This document shows, piece by piece, positions 43,167-51,476 of a stretch of DNA of 64,000 bases; within the stretch, counting starts at the first letter, position 1, and each line of letters begins with the position of its first letter. Position numbers and translations under genes: made by a program. The notes beneath the pieces were generated by a model, which was given only the letters and a program-made list of their open reading frames with translations, was not told where the DNA came from and did not search any database. Source of the stretch: JANXLO01 sp038231295 (GTDB taxonomy: Bacteria > Armatimonadota > Chthonomonadetes > Chthonomonadales > Chthonomonadaceae); contig JBBRLP010000010.1 in NCBI GenBank assembly GCA_038231295.1, positions 8,204-72,203 of the forward strand, in the 5' to 3' direction.

Positions 43167-44084
43167 ATGACAGAACAGACAACCAACAGCCTGCTCCAGA
43201 GTCTCTCCACCGAACTGGCAGGCCTCGTCGAGCGGGTGTCTCCGAGCGTCGTGCGTGTGGACGACGGAACGCGGCTGACTGCGACCGGGACCCTCTGGTC
43301 GGCGGACGGCGTAGTGGTGACGACCTCGCACGGCGTCGAGCGCGACGACGACCTCGCGATAGAACTGGCGGACGGCTCCCGCCACGTCGCCACGCTGATT
43401 GGCCGCGACCACGACACCGACCTGGCGATACTGAAAGTGGACGCGACGGGGCTTGCGGCGATTGAACTCGCGGAGGCGCAGGACGCGAAGGCCGGGCAGT
43501 TCGCCCTTGCGCTGGGACGGCCCGGAACGCACGGCCTCGAAGTGACGCTCGGCCTGCTGAACGCCCGCATCGAGACACAGAGCGGCGGCGCGGCGGAATA
43601 TCTGCTGCACACCGACGCGACCTTCTACCCCGGTTTCTCCGGCGGCCCTCTGGTGGATATGCGCGGCAGGCTGATCGGGCTGTGCAATCTCGGCTATGGC
43701 CGGGGCCGCAGTGTCGCGCTCGGAACGCCAACCGTTGCCCATGTGGCGGAAGCGATACTGGCGCGAGGGCGGGTGCAGCGCGGCTACCTCGGCATTCGGA
43801 CGCAGGGCGTCGTGCTGCCGGAGAGCGTCCGTCAGCGCCTGCGCCTATCGCAGGCCCATGCGCTGATTCTGGTCGGAATCGAAGAGGGTGGCCCCGCCGA
43901 TACGGGTAACCTGATGCTTGGCGACACCCTGCTCGGCCTAGACGAGCGCACCGTCGCGGATGTCAGCGATCTGCGCCGTTACCTGCGTTCTCAGCCCGCA
44001 GGCCGACAGGTGCGCGTTCAGGTGCTGCGGGGCGGCAATGTGGAGCAGATAACGGTCACGCTTGGCGCGGAACCGACCGAATAG
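43167..44084 (+). CDS. HtrA/DegP-like serine protease with PDZ domain, no export signal
   Basis: 305 residues. The catalytic triad is readable: TTSHGVERD (His55), HDTDLAIL (Asp85) and YPGFSGGPLV (Ser158, with GF in place of the usual GN). A PDZ domain occupies about residues 205-300 (RGYLGIRTQGV; IEEGGPADTGNLMLGDTLLG). There is no signal peptide or membrane anchor at this start, so the protein seems cytosolic, unlike most HtrA proteins. The upstream in-frame extension from 42996 covers a hairpin and is rejected. The next gene is 14 bp away and encodes a NarL-type regulator. Confidence 0.88.
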   Translation: MTEQTTNSLLQSLSTELAGLVERVSPSVVRVDDGTRLTATGTLWSADGVVVTTSHGVERDDDLAIELADGSRHVATLIGRDHDTDLAILKVDATGLAAIELAEAQDAKAGQFALALGRPGTHGLEVTLGLLNARIETQSGGAAEYLLHTDATFYPGFSGGPLVDMRGRLIGLCNLGYGRGRSVALGTPTVAHVAEAILARGRVQRGYLGIRTQGVVLPESVRQRLRLSQAHALILVGIEEGGPADTGNLMLGDTLLGLDERTVADVSDLRRYLRSQPAGRQVRVQVLRGGNVEQITVTLGAEPTE

Positions 44085-44098
44085 AGAGCAGGAGAGAC

Positions 44099-44737
44099 GT
44101 GGACGTGATTGACGTTCTGATTGTGGCTCCCTACTCCTCGGTGCGGGCCGGGCTGCGAACGCTGCTGGCGGAAGCGGAAGACTGCCGGGTGGTGGGAGAG
44201 GTAGGCGGCAGTGGCGACCTGCTGCGGGCGCTCTCGGAGTCTCGCCCGGCGGTCGTGCTGTGCGACTACCTCCCTACCGACGGCCCGGAGATTCTGACAG
44301 CGGTGGCGGAGAATGGGGCCGCTCTGGTGGTTCTGGGCGATGGCGAGGCGGGCTACCGGGAACTGGCAGGCAGCGACCTCTCCGGCTGGGCCTACCTGCG
44401 AAAAGAGGCGGACGGCGACGAGATCGCCGGGGCCGTGCGGGCCGTCTCCGCCGGACTGGTGGTTCTCGACCGGCTTCTGGCTCCCTCGTTCTGTCCGCCG
44501 CTGCCGTTCGCCCCACCGCAGGAGAGCCTCCTGCCCGACGAGACTCTGACGCCCCGCGAACGGGAAGTGATTCAGCTAATGGCGCAGGGCTTGCCCAACA
44601 AGAACATCGCGGCCCGACTCTCCATCAGCCTGCACACCGTGAAGTTCCATGTCGCGTCTATTCTGGCAAAACTCAGCGCGAACAGCCGCACCGAAGCCGT
44701 CACACAGGGCGCACGGCGCGGCCTGGTCACTCTCTGA
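44099..44737 (+). CDS. NarL/LuxR-type response regulator with an atypical receiver
   Basis: 212 residues. The receiver keeps the phospho-acceptor Asp56 (VVLCDYLP) and the Lys in YLRKEAD, but the acidic pair expected near residue 10 is replaced (LIVAPYSSVR), so Mg2+-dependent phosphorylation may be lost. The C-terminal helix-turn-helix is standard: LTPREREVIQLMAQGLPNKN, then ISLHTVKFHVASILAKL. GTG start with AGGAGA upstream. It directly follows the HtrA-like gene. Confidence 0.92.
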   Translation: MDVIDVLIVAPYSSVRAGLRTLLAEAEDCRVVGEVGGSGDLLRALSESRPAVVLCDYLPTDGPEILTAVAENGAALVVLGDGEAGYRELAGSDLSGWAYLRKEADGDEIAGAVRAVSAGLVVLDRLLAPSFCPPLPFAPPQESLLPDETLTPREREVIQLMAQGLPNKNIAARLSISLHTVKFHVASILAKLSANSRTEAVTQGARRGLVTL

Positions 44738-44759
44738 ACAAAGGCGAGAAACGAACGCT

Positions 44760-46073
44760 ATGATTGTCGCCTGTACGGTTTTTGTCGCGGGAATTGGCCT
44801 GCTGGTGATGGGCAGCATCGGCTATCTGCTGATACTGCTTTGCGCGGCCGCTCTTGCCCACCAGTCCACCCGGCGACGGAAGCAGTCCACTCCGCAGGAG
44901 ATTGCGCCGCCTGCCCTTCGCCTCGTTGTTCTCGTTCCTGCCCATAATGAGGAGATTGTGCTGGCGGCGACCCTGGAGAGTCTGGCGGTTCAGGACTATC
45001 CCGCCGCGCTGCGGGAGGTCGTAGTCGTCGCGGATAACTGCACAGATAATACAGCGCAGATCGCGAAGGGCTATGGCGTGACCGTGCTGGAACGCTCGGA
45101 TTTCGTGAAGCGCGGCAAAGGCTATGCCCTCGAATGGGCTATCGCGCCGCTCATGGCCCGCCCGGAACCGCCGGATGCCGTCCTCATAGTGGACGCGGAT
45201 ACCTCGGCGGCTCCCGATTTTGTGAGCGTCCTGGCAGCTAGGCTTGCCGCCTGCAACGATTCCAACGGCTGCGCTCTTCAGGGGCGCTACGGCGTCCTGA
45301 ACAGTGGCGCGGGATGGCGAGCGACGCTCATGGCTGCCGCGTTTGATCTCATCAACCATGTTCGTCCGCTGGGCAGTGACCGGCTGGGCCTGAGTGTCAC
45401 CCTCAAAGGCAACGGGATGGCCTTCACGCGAGAAACCCTGCAAGCCGTCCGCTGGCAGGGCGACAGCCTGACGGAAGACCTGGACTATAGTCTCGCGCTG
45501 ATGCGGCAGGGGATTCATGTGCGATACGTCCCGGAAGCCCGTGTGCTGGCGCAGATGCCCGTTACCGTAGGGCAGGCGGCCTCGCAACGCGCCCGCTGGG
45601 AAGGCGGTCGTTATCGCCTGCTGCGCGAACGCGCCCTGCCGCTGCTCTTCGAGGGACTGCGGCGGCCTCGTCTCGTCCTGCTAGATGCCGCGCTGGGGCT
45701 GCTGATTCCGCCGCTCGCGGAACTGACGGCGCTGCTGATTCTCTGGGGCGGATTGATCCTCCTCGGCTCCCTGCGTCATCTCCTCCTTGGTCCTGTCGTC
45801 TTTACCTCGCTGTTCGCCCTGTCCGCGCTCGGCTTTCTGGGCTATGTCTTCGGGGGCCTCTGGATTGCCGGAGCGCGGCGCGATGTCTATGCCGCTCTGT
45901 TCCGAGCGCCCCTGTATATCGTCTGGAAATTTGCCCTCTACGCGAAGGGCCTCCTGCGGCGAAAAGACGCTTCCTCCCATCCGCCCGAATGGATTCGGAC
46001 AGAGCGAGAGCCTCTCGGAACGCCGCCTGTCGACCCGCCCCGTAATCCCACCCCGGATAAAACCGTTCGGTAA
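44760..46073 (+). CDS. Family 2 glycosyltransferase, membrane-bound
   Basis: 437 residues. N-terminal membrane segment (GLLVMGSIGYLLILLCAAAL), GT2 domain with VVLVPAHNEE, VVVADNCTDNTA, DxD-type VDADTS, SLTEDLDYSLAL and the ASQRARWEGG box of processive enzymes, then two or three C-terminal membrane segments (ELTALLILWGGLILLGSLRH; FTSLFALSALGFLGYVFGGL). It likely builds or extends an extracellular polysaccharide. It begins 22 bp after the response regulator gene. A repeat region follows. Confidence 0.9.
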   Translation: MIVACTVFVAGIGLLVMGSIGYLLILLCAAALAHQSTRRRKQSTPQEIAPPALRLVVLVPAHNEEIVLAATLESLAVQDYPAALREVVVVADNCTDNTAQIAKGYGVTVLERSDFVKRGKGYALEWAIAPLMARPEPPDAVLIVDADTSAAPDFVSVLAARLAACNDSNGCALQGRYGVLNSGAGWRATLMAAAFDLINHVRPLGSDRLGLSVTLKGNGMAFTRETLQAVRWQGDSLTEDLDYSLALMRQGIHVRYVPEARVLAQMPVTVGQAASQRARWEGGRYRLLRERALPLLFEGLRRPRLVLLDAALGLLIPPLAELTALLILWGGLILLGSLRHLLLGPVVFTSLFALSALGFLGYVFGGLWIAGARRDVYAALFRAPLYIVWKFALYAKGLLRRKDASSHPPEWIRTEREPLGTPPVDPPRNPTPDKTVR

Positions 46074-46108
46074 CTGATCTGACACAGGCGAACTTTTCCG
46101 TCCTGTAA

Positions 46109-46345
46109 GGCTTCGGCGGAGTGAACTCCTCCGCTGCATGGCCTTCGGCCAAACGTCCTGCGGACGTATCCCTCTACTGTAAGGATTGTGAAGTGAGAAG
46201 CAGCGACACGCGAACGCATTGACGATTTGCTGCTCGACCCTGCGCCCTCATGTTTGTGAAGTGAGAAGGCAGGCCCTGTCAGCACGAACGTTTCCGAAGG
46301 AAACTCGGCCGCAGGCCATACAGCAGAGGACTTTAGTCCGCTGGC
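46109..46345. repeat. Degenerate copy of the TIR element family (two half-copies head to head)
   Basis: 46273-46345 matches the core of the element at 54347-54597 (24 identical bases at 46273-46296; then GGAAACTCGGCCGCAGGCCA and a GGACT...AGTCCG hairpin). 46109-46168 carries the same core in reverse orientation. A 15-mer TTGTGAAGTGAGAAG occurs twice (46186-46200 and 46254-46268). Clear terminal inverted repeats are missing. The whole 290-bp gap between the glycosyltransferase genes is made of this material. Confidence 0.65.
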
Positions 46346-46363
46346 GAAGCAGGAGACCCGGCC

Positions 46364-47473
46364 ATGCCGTTTGCAGCAGACGCGCCGCTGAGACTGGGAT
46401 TTGCCCTGGAATACTCGCTCGGCCACGCCACCCATGCCCAGAATCTGAAACGCGCTCTGACGCAGCGTTCGGACATCCTGCCGACGTATGTGGACCTGCC
46501 CTTTCACAATATGCCCGGTGCATGGGCGAAACTGCCGGGCATACGCTCCAACTGGTCGCTGCGGGCCTCTCTCGGCGCGTTTCTGGCCCTGCGTAGCCAG
46601 GTCAAAAACCTCGATGCGCTGTTCTTTCATACGCAGGTCACTTCGCTGTTCTCGACCGGACTGATGCGCCGTCTGCCCTCGGTGATTTCGCTGGATGCGA
46701 CGCCCCTTCAGTTCGATGCCTTCGGAAAGTTTTACGGACACACAGTCAGTTCTCACTCTCAGCTAGAAGCTCTCAAAAAGCGGCTGAACAGGCGGGCATT
46801 CACCGCAGCACAGCACCTGATCGCCTGGTCGCAGTGGACGAAAGACTCGCTGGTGACCGATTATGGAGTGCCTGCGGAGAAAATCACGGTTCTGCCGCCG
46901 GGGATAGATACGGCCTTATGGCGCTTCGACCGCGAAGAAGCCTGCCCGCAGGAGCCACTGCATATTCTCTTTGTGGGCGAGGATTTTCACCGCAAGGGCG
47001 GGGATTTGCTCATAGACGCTTTTCGACGGCTCTCGCCTTCCCTTGCTGCGGTACTGCATCTGGTCACGAACTCCCCGGCGGCGCAGTCGGAACCACCCGG
47101 AATCTGCGTCTATCGCAACCTGTCCGCCAACTCGGAGGCGCTCTTGCGGCTTTTCCGGCTGGCTCATCTTTTCGTCCTCCCGACCCGTGCCGACTGTCTG
47201 CCACTGGCAGTCATGGAGGCGATGGCCGCCGGACTGCCCGTCATCACAACCAGCGTGGGCGCTCTGCCGGAAGCAGTGACTGATGGCGAAACAGGTCGCA
47301 TCGTGCCGCCGGACGACGTGACGGCGTTAAGCGCGGCGATGGAGCAACTGGCGGCGAACCCGGTCATGCGTCTACAGATGGGCCTCCGCGCTCGCGAAAT
47401 CGCCCGCGAACGCTTCGATGCGGCCACGAACTATGGACGGCTGGTGGAGCTGCTGGCGGGGCTTGCGCGGTAA
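46364..47473 (+). CDS. Family 4 glycosyltransferase
   Basis: 369 residues, GT-B fold. The C-terminal half holds HILFVGEDFHRKGGDLLIDA, then LFVLPTRADCLPLAVMEAMA, with the E-x7-E-type donor-binding Glu, and GLPVITTSVGALPEAV. The N-terminal acceptor half is less conserved. A GGAG ribosome site is about 8 bp before the ATG and lies in the end of the repeat region, so the repeat may supply part of its leader. Confidence 0.9.
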   Translation: MPFAADAPLRLGFALEYSLGHATHAQNLKRALTQRSDILPTYVDLPFHNMPGAWAKLPGIRSNWSLRASLGAFLALRSQVKNLDALFFHTQVTSLFSTGLMRRLPSVISLDATPLQFDAFGKFYGHTVSSHSQLEALKKRLNRRAFTAAQHLIAWSQWTKDSLVTDYGVPAEKITVLPPGIDTALWRFDREEACPQEPLHILFVGEDFHRKGGDLLIDAFRRLSPSLAAVLHLVTNSPAAQSEPPGICVYRNLSANSEALLRLFRLAHLFVLPTRADCLPLAVMEAMAAGLPVITTSVGALPEAVTDGETGRIVPPDDVTALSAAMEQLAANPVMRLQMGLRAREIARERFDAATNYGRLVELLAGLAR

Positions 47474-47546
47474 ACGGTGGTTCGCGATACGAGGCGTTCA
47501 GGACGGACTACAGAAGGCCATCAGGCATTTTGAAGGAATGGAAACG

Positions 47547-48629
47547 ATGCGGACTCTCCTGCTGATTCCCGGCAGAGTGAAAACAGAACTGGCAGAGGCC
47601 ATTTCGGCGGACCTTCATCCGCACATGGACTACGATGCTCTTGCCGACAGCCTCAGAAGGGAGGCAGGGGCGCAGGCAGACGTGCTGGACTACGCCGCCG
47701 TAGCGCAGGAGGGGCATCCCCTGGTGCGCCTGATTCGCGCCCTGGCAGGCCGGGACGCAGCGCTCGCGATGCTCGGTTTTTTGCGCCGCCGCCGGTATGA
47801 TGCGCTGTTCACCAATGGGGAAAATGTGGGGATACCGCTGGCCCTGTTGCTCAAAATGGTGCGCCATCGTCCCGGTCATGTCACGATTGGTCACCGTCTC
47901 TCCGCAGGCAAGAAGCGGCTGTTTTTCACCCTCCTGCGGGCGGACCGCCAGATGGACACGATTTTCGTCTACGCGCAGACACAGCGAGACTACGGGCAGG
48001 TTCGTCTCGGAATCAAGCAGGAGAAACTCTGCCTGATTCGCTTTCATGCAGACCAGCGTTTCTTTCGGCCTCTGCCCGAAATCGCCGTCGCGCCGAATCA
48101 ACTCTGCTCGGCAGGGCTGGAGTGGCGGGACTATCCCACGCTTCTCGCCGCCGTGACCGATCTGCCGGAACTGAGCGTGAGACTGGCAGCGGCCTCTCCC
48201 TGGTCAAAGCATACCGACGAGACCGCCCACCGTGTTCTGCCTCCCCATGTGACTGCCCGCCGTTACGACTATGCGGAACTGCGGCATCTCTATGCCAGTT
48301 CCAGTTTCGTCGTCATACCGCTCTACGAAAACGATTTTCAGGCGGGCGTGACGACGCTGCTGGAGGCGATGGCGATGGGCAAAGCGGTTATCGTCACCCG
48401 CACCACCGGCCAGAGAGATGTCGTGACGGATGGAGAGAACGGCCTGACGGTGGAACCGGGCGACGCCGCAGGACTGCGGGAGGCCATTCGGCGGCTGTAT
48501 ACGGACACGGAACTGCGCGAACGCCTCGGCCGGAACGCCTTGCAGTGGGCCAGAGAGAACGCCACTCTGCCCCAGTGGGTAGACCATATCCAGTCAGCCC
48601 TCGTCAAAGCCGCCTCCCGCTTCTGTTGA
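47547..48629 (+). CDS. Family 4 glycosyltransferase
   Basis: 360 residues, GT-B fold. The C-terminal donor site reads VVIPLYENDFQAGVTTLLEA, then MAMGKAVIVTRTTGQRDVVT and ENGLTVEPGDAAGLREAI. The N-terminal half is divergent and fits a lipid- or glycan-acceptor domain. The ATG at 47547 has GAAGGA 9 bp upstream and is preferred over ATG 47538. It is in the same operon as the preceding glycosyltransferase. Confidence 0.88.
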   Translation: MRTLLLIPGRVKTELAEAISADLHPHMDYDALADSLRREAGAQADVLDYAAVAQEGHPLVRLIRALAGRDAALAMLGFLRRRRYDALFTNGENVGIPLALLLKMVRHRPGHVTIGHRLSAGKKRLFFTLLRADRQMDTIFVYAQTQRDYGQVRLGIKQEKLCLIRFHADQRFFRPLPEIAVAPNQLCSAGLEWRDYPTLLAAVTDLPELSVRLAAASPWSKHTDETAHRVLPPHVTARRYDYAELRHLYASSSFVVIPLYENDFQAGVTTLLEAMAMGKAVIVTRTTGQRDVVTDGENGLTVEPGDAAGLREAIRRLYTDTELRERLGRNALQWARENATLPQWVDHIQSALVKAASRFC

Positions 48630-48689
48630 AAGCGGGCGCGGAAGCGTCTGTCCCTGCTTCCCCGGCAGTCCCATCTCCGTCTTGCTTTC

Positions 48690-49721
48690 CTACCCCTGCA
48701 TGACGTGCGCGACCAGTTCATTGAGAGGCACTGTTGCCAGGGCAATCGCAGTGTCGCAGACGCCATAGTAGAGATAGAGCAGGCCGTCTTTGACGATGTT
48801 CCCGGTCGGGAAGATGACATCGGGAATGTAGAGGCCGAACCGCTCGTAGTAGGTTTCCGGCTCCATCAGGGAATGGTCAGGGCGGGCGATCACTTTTGTC
48901 GGGTCGTCGAGATCGAGCATCATCGCCCCCAGACGGTAGCGGACGTGGCGCGTGGTGCGATCCACGTTCTCCACGCCATGATAGAGAACGAGCCAGCCCT
49001 GCTCCGTGCGAATGGGCGGCGTGGCCCCGCCGATCCGGTTGTCCTCCCAGGCGAACTCCGGTTTGATGACCAGCTCCGGCTGCGTCCACTGCTCCAGGTC
49101 TTCCGAGAAACAGATCCAGATGCCGGGGTAGTCGGTGCCATACTCCGGCCCGATGAATTGCAGCGGGCGACGCAACAGGGCGAAGCGGCCATTGATCTTC
49201 TCCGGGAAGAGGATCACGTCGCGGTCGTCTATCTCTTTGGGGGTGGGCCAGCAGAGATGCCGCCAGTGAACCCGGTCGTCCGAAACGGCGATGCCGGAAC
49301 GGGTCATGTTCTCTTCGGGCTTGCCGCTGAAGCCGGGGAACGTCGGCTCGGTGGATTCCGGGACGCCGACGCCGGTCGGATTGGAGTTCCAGGCATAGGG
49401 GCGAAAAGCGTAGGTCATGTAGTAGCGACCGTCTATCTTGACCACGCGGGGGTCCTGCACACTGCCAACCTCGCTCCCCGCCATCTCCGGCGTGAAGACG
49501 GGCTGATCGGAGACGTGCGTAAAATGCACCCCGTCGTCGCTGTCGAGCATTCCGATATAACAGTGGAAGGGCCGCAGTTGTCCAGCCGTGCGCTCGTACA
49601 TATAGAAGCGCCCATCGTCATCGTACAGCACACCGGGATTGAACACGGTCGCCATGCGCCAGGGATACAGTCCCGGCACAACAATCGGGTTCTCCGGGTG
49701 TCGGGTAAATTTCAACGTCAT
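48690..49721 (-). CDS. GH130-type beta-mannoside phosphorylase-like protein
   Basis: 343 residues, five-bladed beta-propeller of the GH130/GH43-like type. NPIVVPG near the start, VFNPGVLYDDDGRFYMYERT, GSVQDPRVVKIDGRYYMTYA (with the likely catalytic Asp in QDPR), VILFPEKINGRFALLRRP and YYGVCDTAIALATVPL match GH130. Family members phosphorolyse or hydrolyse beta-mannosidic linkages; the exact linkage cannot be told from sequence. The ATG overlaps the stop of the NlpC/P60 gene (ATGA), so the two are coupled. It is convergent with the glycosyltransferases. Confidence 0.85.
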   Translation of the reverse strand: MTLKFTRHPENPIVVPGLYPWRMATVFNPGVLYDDDGRFYMYERTAGQLRPFHCYIGMLDSDDGVHFTHVSDQPVFTPEMAGSEVGSVQDPRVVKIDGRYYMTYAFRPYAWNSNPTGVGVPESTEPTFPGFSGKPEENMTRSGIAVSDDRVHWRHLCWPTPKEIDDRDVILFPEKINGRFALLRRPLQFIGPEYGTDYPGIWICFSEDLEQWTQPELVIKPEFAWEDNRIGGATPPIRTEQGWLVLYHGVENVDRTTRHVRYRLGAMMLDLDDPTKVIARPDHSLMEPETYYERFGLYIPDVIFPTGNIVKDGLLYLYYGVCDTAIALATVPLNELVAHVMQG

Positions 49722-50608
49722 TTTTCCTCCTCACGCCAGCGCATGATTTTCATCGGCTGCTCGAACCAGGGATTTTTGGCCGCCGGAATCTGCACGGTGA
49801 TGACAGCCCCGGAGATCGGATCCGCTTCGATCCAGGTGCGGTTTCCAAGATAGGCCAGGGTGTGGACGCCGCTCTGCGTTACCCCGACATCTCCCGCCTG
49901 AAGCTGACGATAGTCCAGCAGGTTAAGTGCGGGCGTCGTCATTTTCAGTTGTGTTCGGTCGCGGTAACCCGTCCCCAGTTCCTGTGCTGAACAGTCCTGC
50001 CACCAGATATGAGCAGCCTGCCGCACCAGACCAGGGTTCAGGGTTCGCAGCCCGGTACGCAGGTTGGCATCCATCCAGCCACAGCGGATTAGCCCGGAGC
50101 AGTCAATTCCTATCCCATTCTCGCCGCCCCAGATATAAGCGGTTCCCTGGAACCCCTGCAAGGACCGCACGTACTCCGCCCGCAATGAGGCGTCGTCCGG
50201 CGTTCGCCCCGGCAAAAGCACAAAACCTGCCATCACTCCTGCTCCCGCAATCAGCGCCCCTATTACGAGCCGACGCTGCCGAAAGACTACCAGAGCGGAA
50301 ATCCAGAGGACGCTCAATCCACAGACCAACAGCAGGCGCGTCGTTCCTGTGCGAACGGGGTAAAAAGCGAGCAGCGCCACCGTCACCGGAACCAGCCGCA
50401 GCCAGCGGTACGGCCAGAAGGCCGCAATGGCCCCCACCCAGAATCCGGCCAATCCCAGAAGCAACAGCAGCCTCTCTCCCGGTAAAGAGAGGGGAAGAAG
50501 ATAGAGCGCGGCAGTCAGGAGATTAAGCCCTATCCAGAGCCACAAGCGCGGAGAGCGGAACCGGGAAGTCGCTAAACTTTCTGTCGGTGGCACACTGTTC
50601 GTTGTCAT
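49718..50608 (-). CDS. Multi-pass membrane protein with NlpC/P60-like domain
   Basis: 296 residues. Four or five hydrophobic segments (LWIGLNLLTAALYLLPLSL, LLLLLGLAGFWVGAIAAFW, LVPVTVALLAFYPV, LLLVCGLSVLWISALVVF, LVIGALIAGAGVMAGFVLL) precede an NlpC/P60-like peptidase domain. The Cys is in GIGIDCSGLIRCG and the His in SGVHTLAYLG. Such enzymes cut cell-wall peptides. The ATG at 50608 begins a polar N-terminus; the in-frame extension to 50767 overlaps a G-rich repeat (50721-50778) and is rejected. It is coupled with the GH130 gene. Confidence 0.78.
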   Translation of the reverse strand: MTTNSVPPTESLATSRFRSPRLWLWIGLNLLTAALYLLPLSLPGERLLLLLGLAGFWVGAIAAFWPYRWLRLVPVTVALLAFYPVRTGTTRLLLVCGLSVLWISALVVFRQRRLVIGALIAGAGVMAGFVLLPGRTPDDASLRAEYVRSLQGFQGTAYIWGGENGIGIDCSGLIRCGWMDANLRTGLRTLNPGLVRQAAHIWWQDCSAQELGTGYRDRTQLKMTTPALNLLDYRQLQAGDVGVTQSGVHTLAYLGNRTWIEADPISGAVITVQIPAAKNPWFEQPMKIMRWREEEK

Positions 50609-50720
50609 GAGGCTTGTTTCCACAGAGGGGAAGCGTTTCCCTGTGTCGTCCTGTCGTGCGCTGGGAATGGACTGTAGACAGACTGCCTTTTCGCAGAGCC
50701 ATCGGAAAATAGCCGCCGCC

Positions 50721-50778
50721 CAATTTCGCCCTCCGGCCCCCGATTCCGGGGGAGTAGGCATTTTCATGCGATAGGGTG
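50721..50778. repeat. G-rich hairpin repeat (family also at 59.2-59.4 kb)
   Basis: In reverse complement it reads CACCCTATCGCATGAAAATG, then CTACTCCCCCGGAATCGGGG and a GGGCGAAATT end. A nearly identical unit is at 59325-59380, and a variant at 59229-59298. The CCCCCGGAATCGGGGG part forms a hairpin. Confidence 0.8.
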
Positions 50779-50841
50779 ACCGCAGGGCAGGGAAGGCTGA
50801 CCAGAAACGAACGGAAAAGGCAGGAATACGGCTAAAATTCG

Positions 50842-50872
50842 GCGAACGTGCTGTTCATTGCAGTACGTTCGC
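50842..50872 (+). promoter_or_regulatory. Inverted repeat upstream of a secreted protein gene
   Basis: GCGAACGT and ACGTTCGC are separated by 15 bp, about 80 bp before the start at 50954. It could be an operator or a leader hairpin. Confidence 0.35.
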
Positions 50873-50953
50873 GACGGGGCGAGCCAATACGGGCATTATT
50901 TCGCAAAATGCGAACCTCCCGAAACAAGGCTTGCCCTCTCAGGAGGAAACGCT

Positions 50954-51469
50954 ATGAAGAGATTCTTATCCGCACCCACTCTGTTCGCTATCGTTTTGTG
51001 GGGATGCACCGCTGTCGGGGGCTTCGGTCATGCCCAGAAAAACGAGCAGGCCGAGGTGAAACAGGCCGGAGAGGTCCTCACCGACGAGAACCTCCAGCAG
51101 ACGCTGGTCAATATGGGTTACGAGCCGAAAAAACTGTCCAAAGGCTATCTTCTGGCTATCAAACAGGACACCTGGACACTCAATTTGCAGATCGTTCTCA
51201 GCGGGGACAAAAATAAGGTGGGCCTGAACGCCAATGTGGGCAAAGTAGAAGACCCGGATGCGGTCACCGCCAAACAGTGGATGGAACTGCTCGTCAGCAA
51301 CGGCAATATTGATCCCTCCGCCTTCTACTTCGACAGGGAACAGAAGAAGCTCTATCTCCACCGCAGTTTCGACAACCGCGCTATCACGCCGGTCATCCTT
51401 CGCAGAGAACTCGAAAACTTCTGCGCGAATATCCGCTCAACGGGAGATCTCTGGAAGTTCACCAAGTAG
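50954..51469 (+). CDS. Secreted protein, YbjN/type III chaperone-like fold possible
   Basis: 171 residues with a signal peptide (LFAIVLWGCTAVGGFGHA). After a linker, LTDENLQQTLVNMGYEPKKL, DTWTLNLQIVLSGDKNKVGL and RAITPVILRRELENFCANIR give an alpha-beta-alpha pattern like that of YbjN and CesT-type chaperone folds, but here on a secreted protein. Function unknown. A perfect AGGAGG ribosome site is present. It is convergent with the PP2C gene, 7 bp between stops. Confidence 0.72.
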   Translation: MKRFLSAPTLFAIVLWGCTAVGGFGHAQKNEQAEVKQAGEVLTDENLQQTLVNMGYEPKKLSKGYLLAIKQDTWTLNLQIVLSGDKNKVGLNANVGKVEDPDAVTAKQWMELLVSNGNIDPSAFYFDREQKKLYLHRSFDNRAITPVILRRELENFCANIRSTGDLWKFTK

Positions 51470-51476
51470 TTCACAC

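Noticed and set aside
41409..43742. 777-residue open frame antisense to the SPFH and HtrA-like genes
   Set aside because: Composition follows from the codons of the opposite genes; no ribosome site or recognisable motif.
50609..50767. Longer start for the NlpC/P60 membrane protein
   Set aside because: The extension crosses a dispersed G-rich repeat and adds residues without membrane or domain character.
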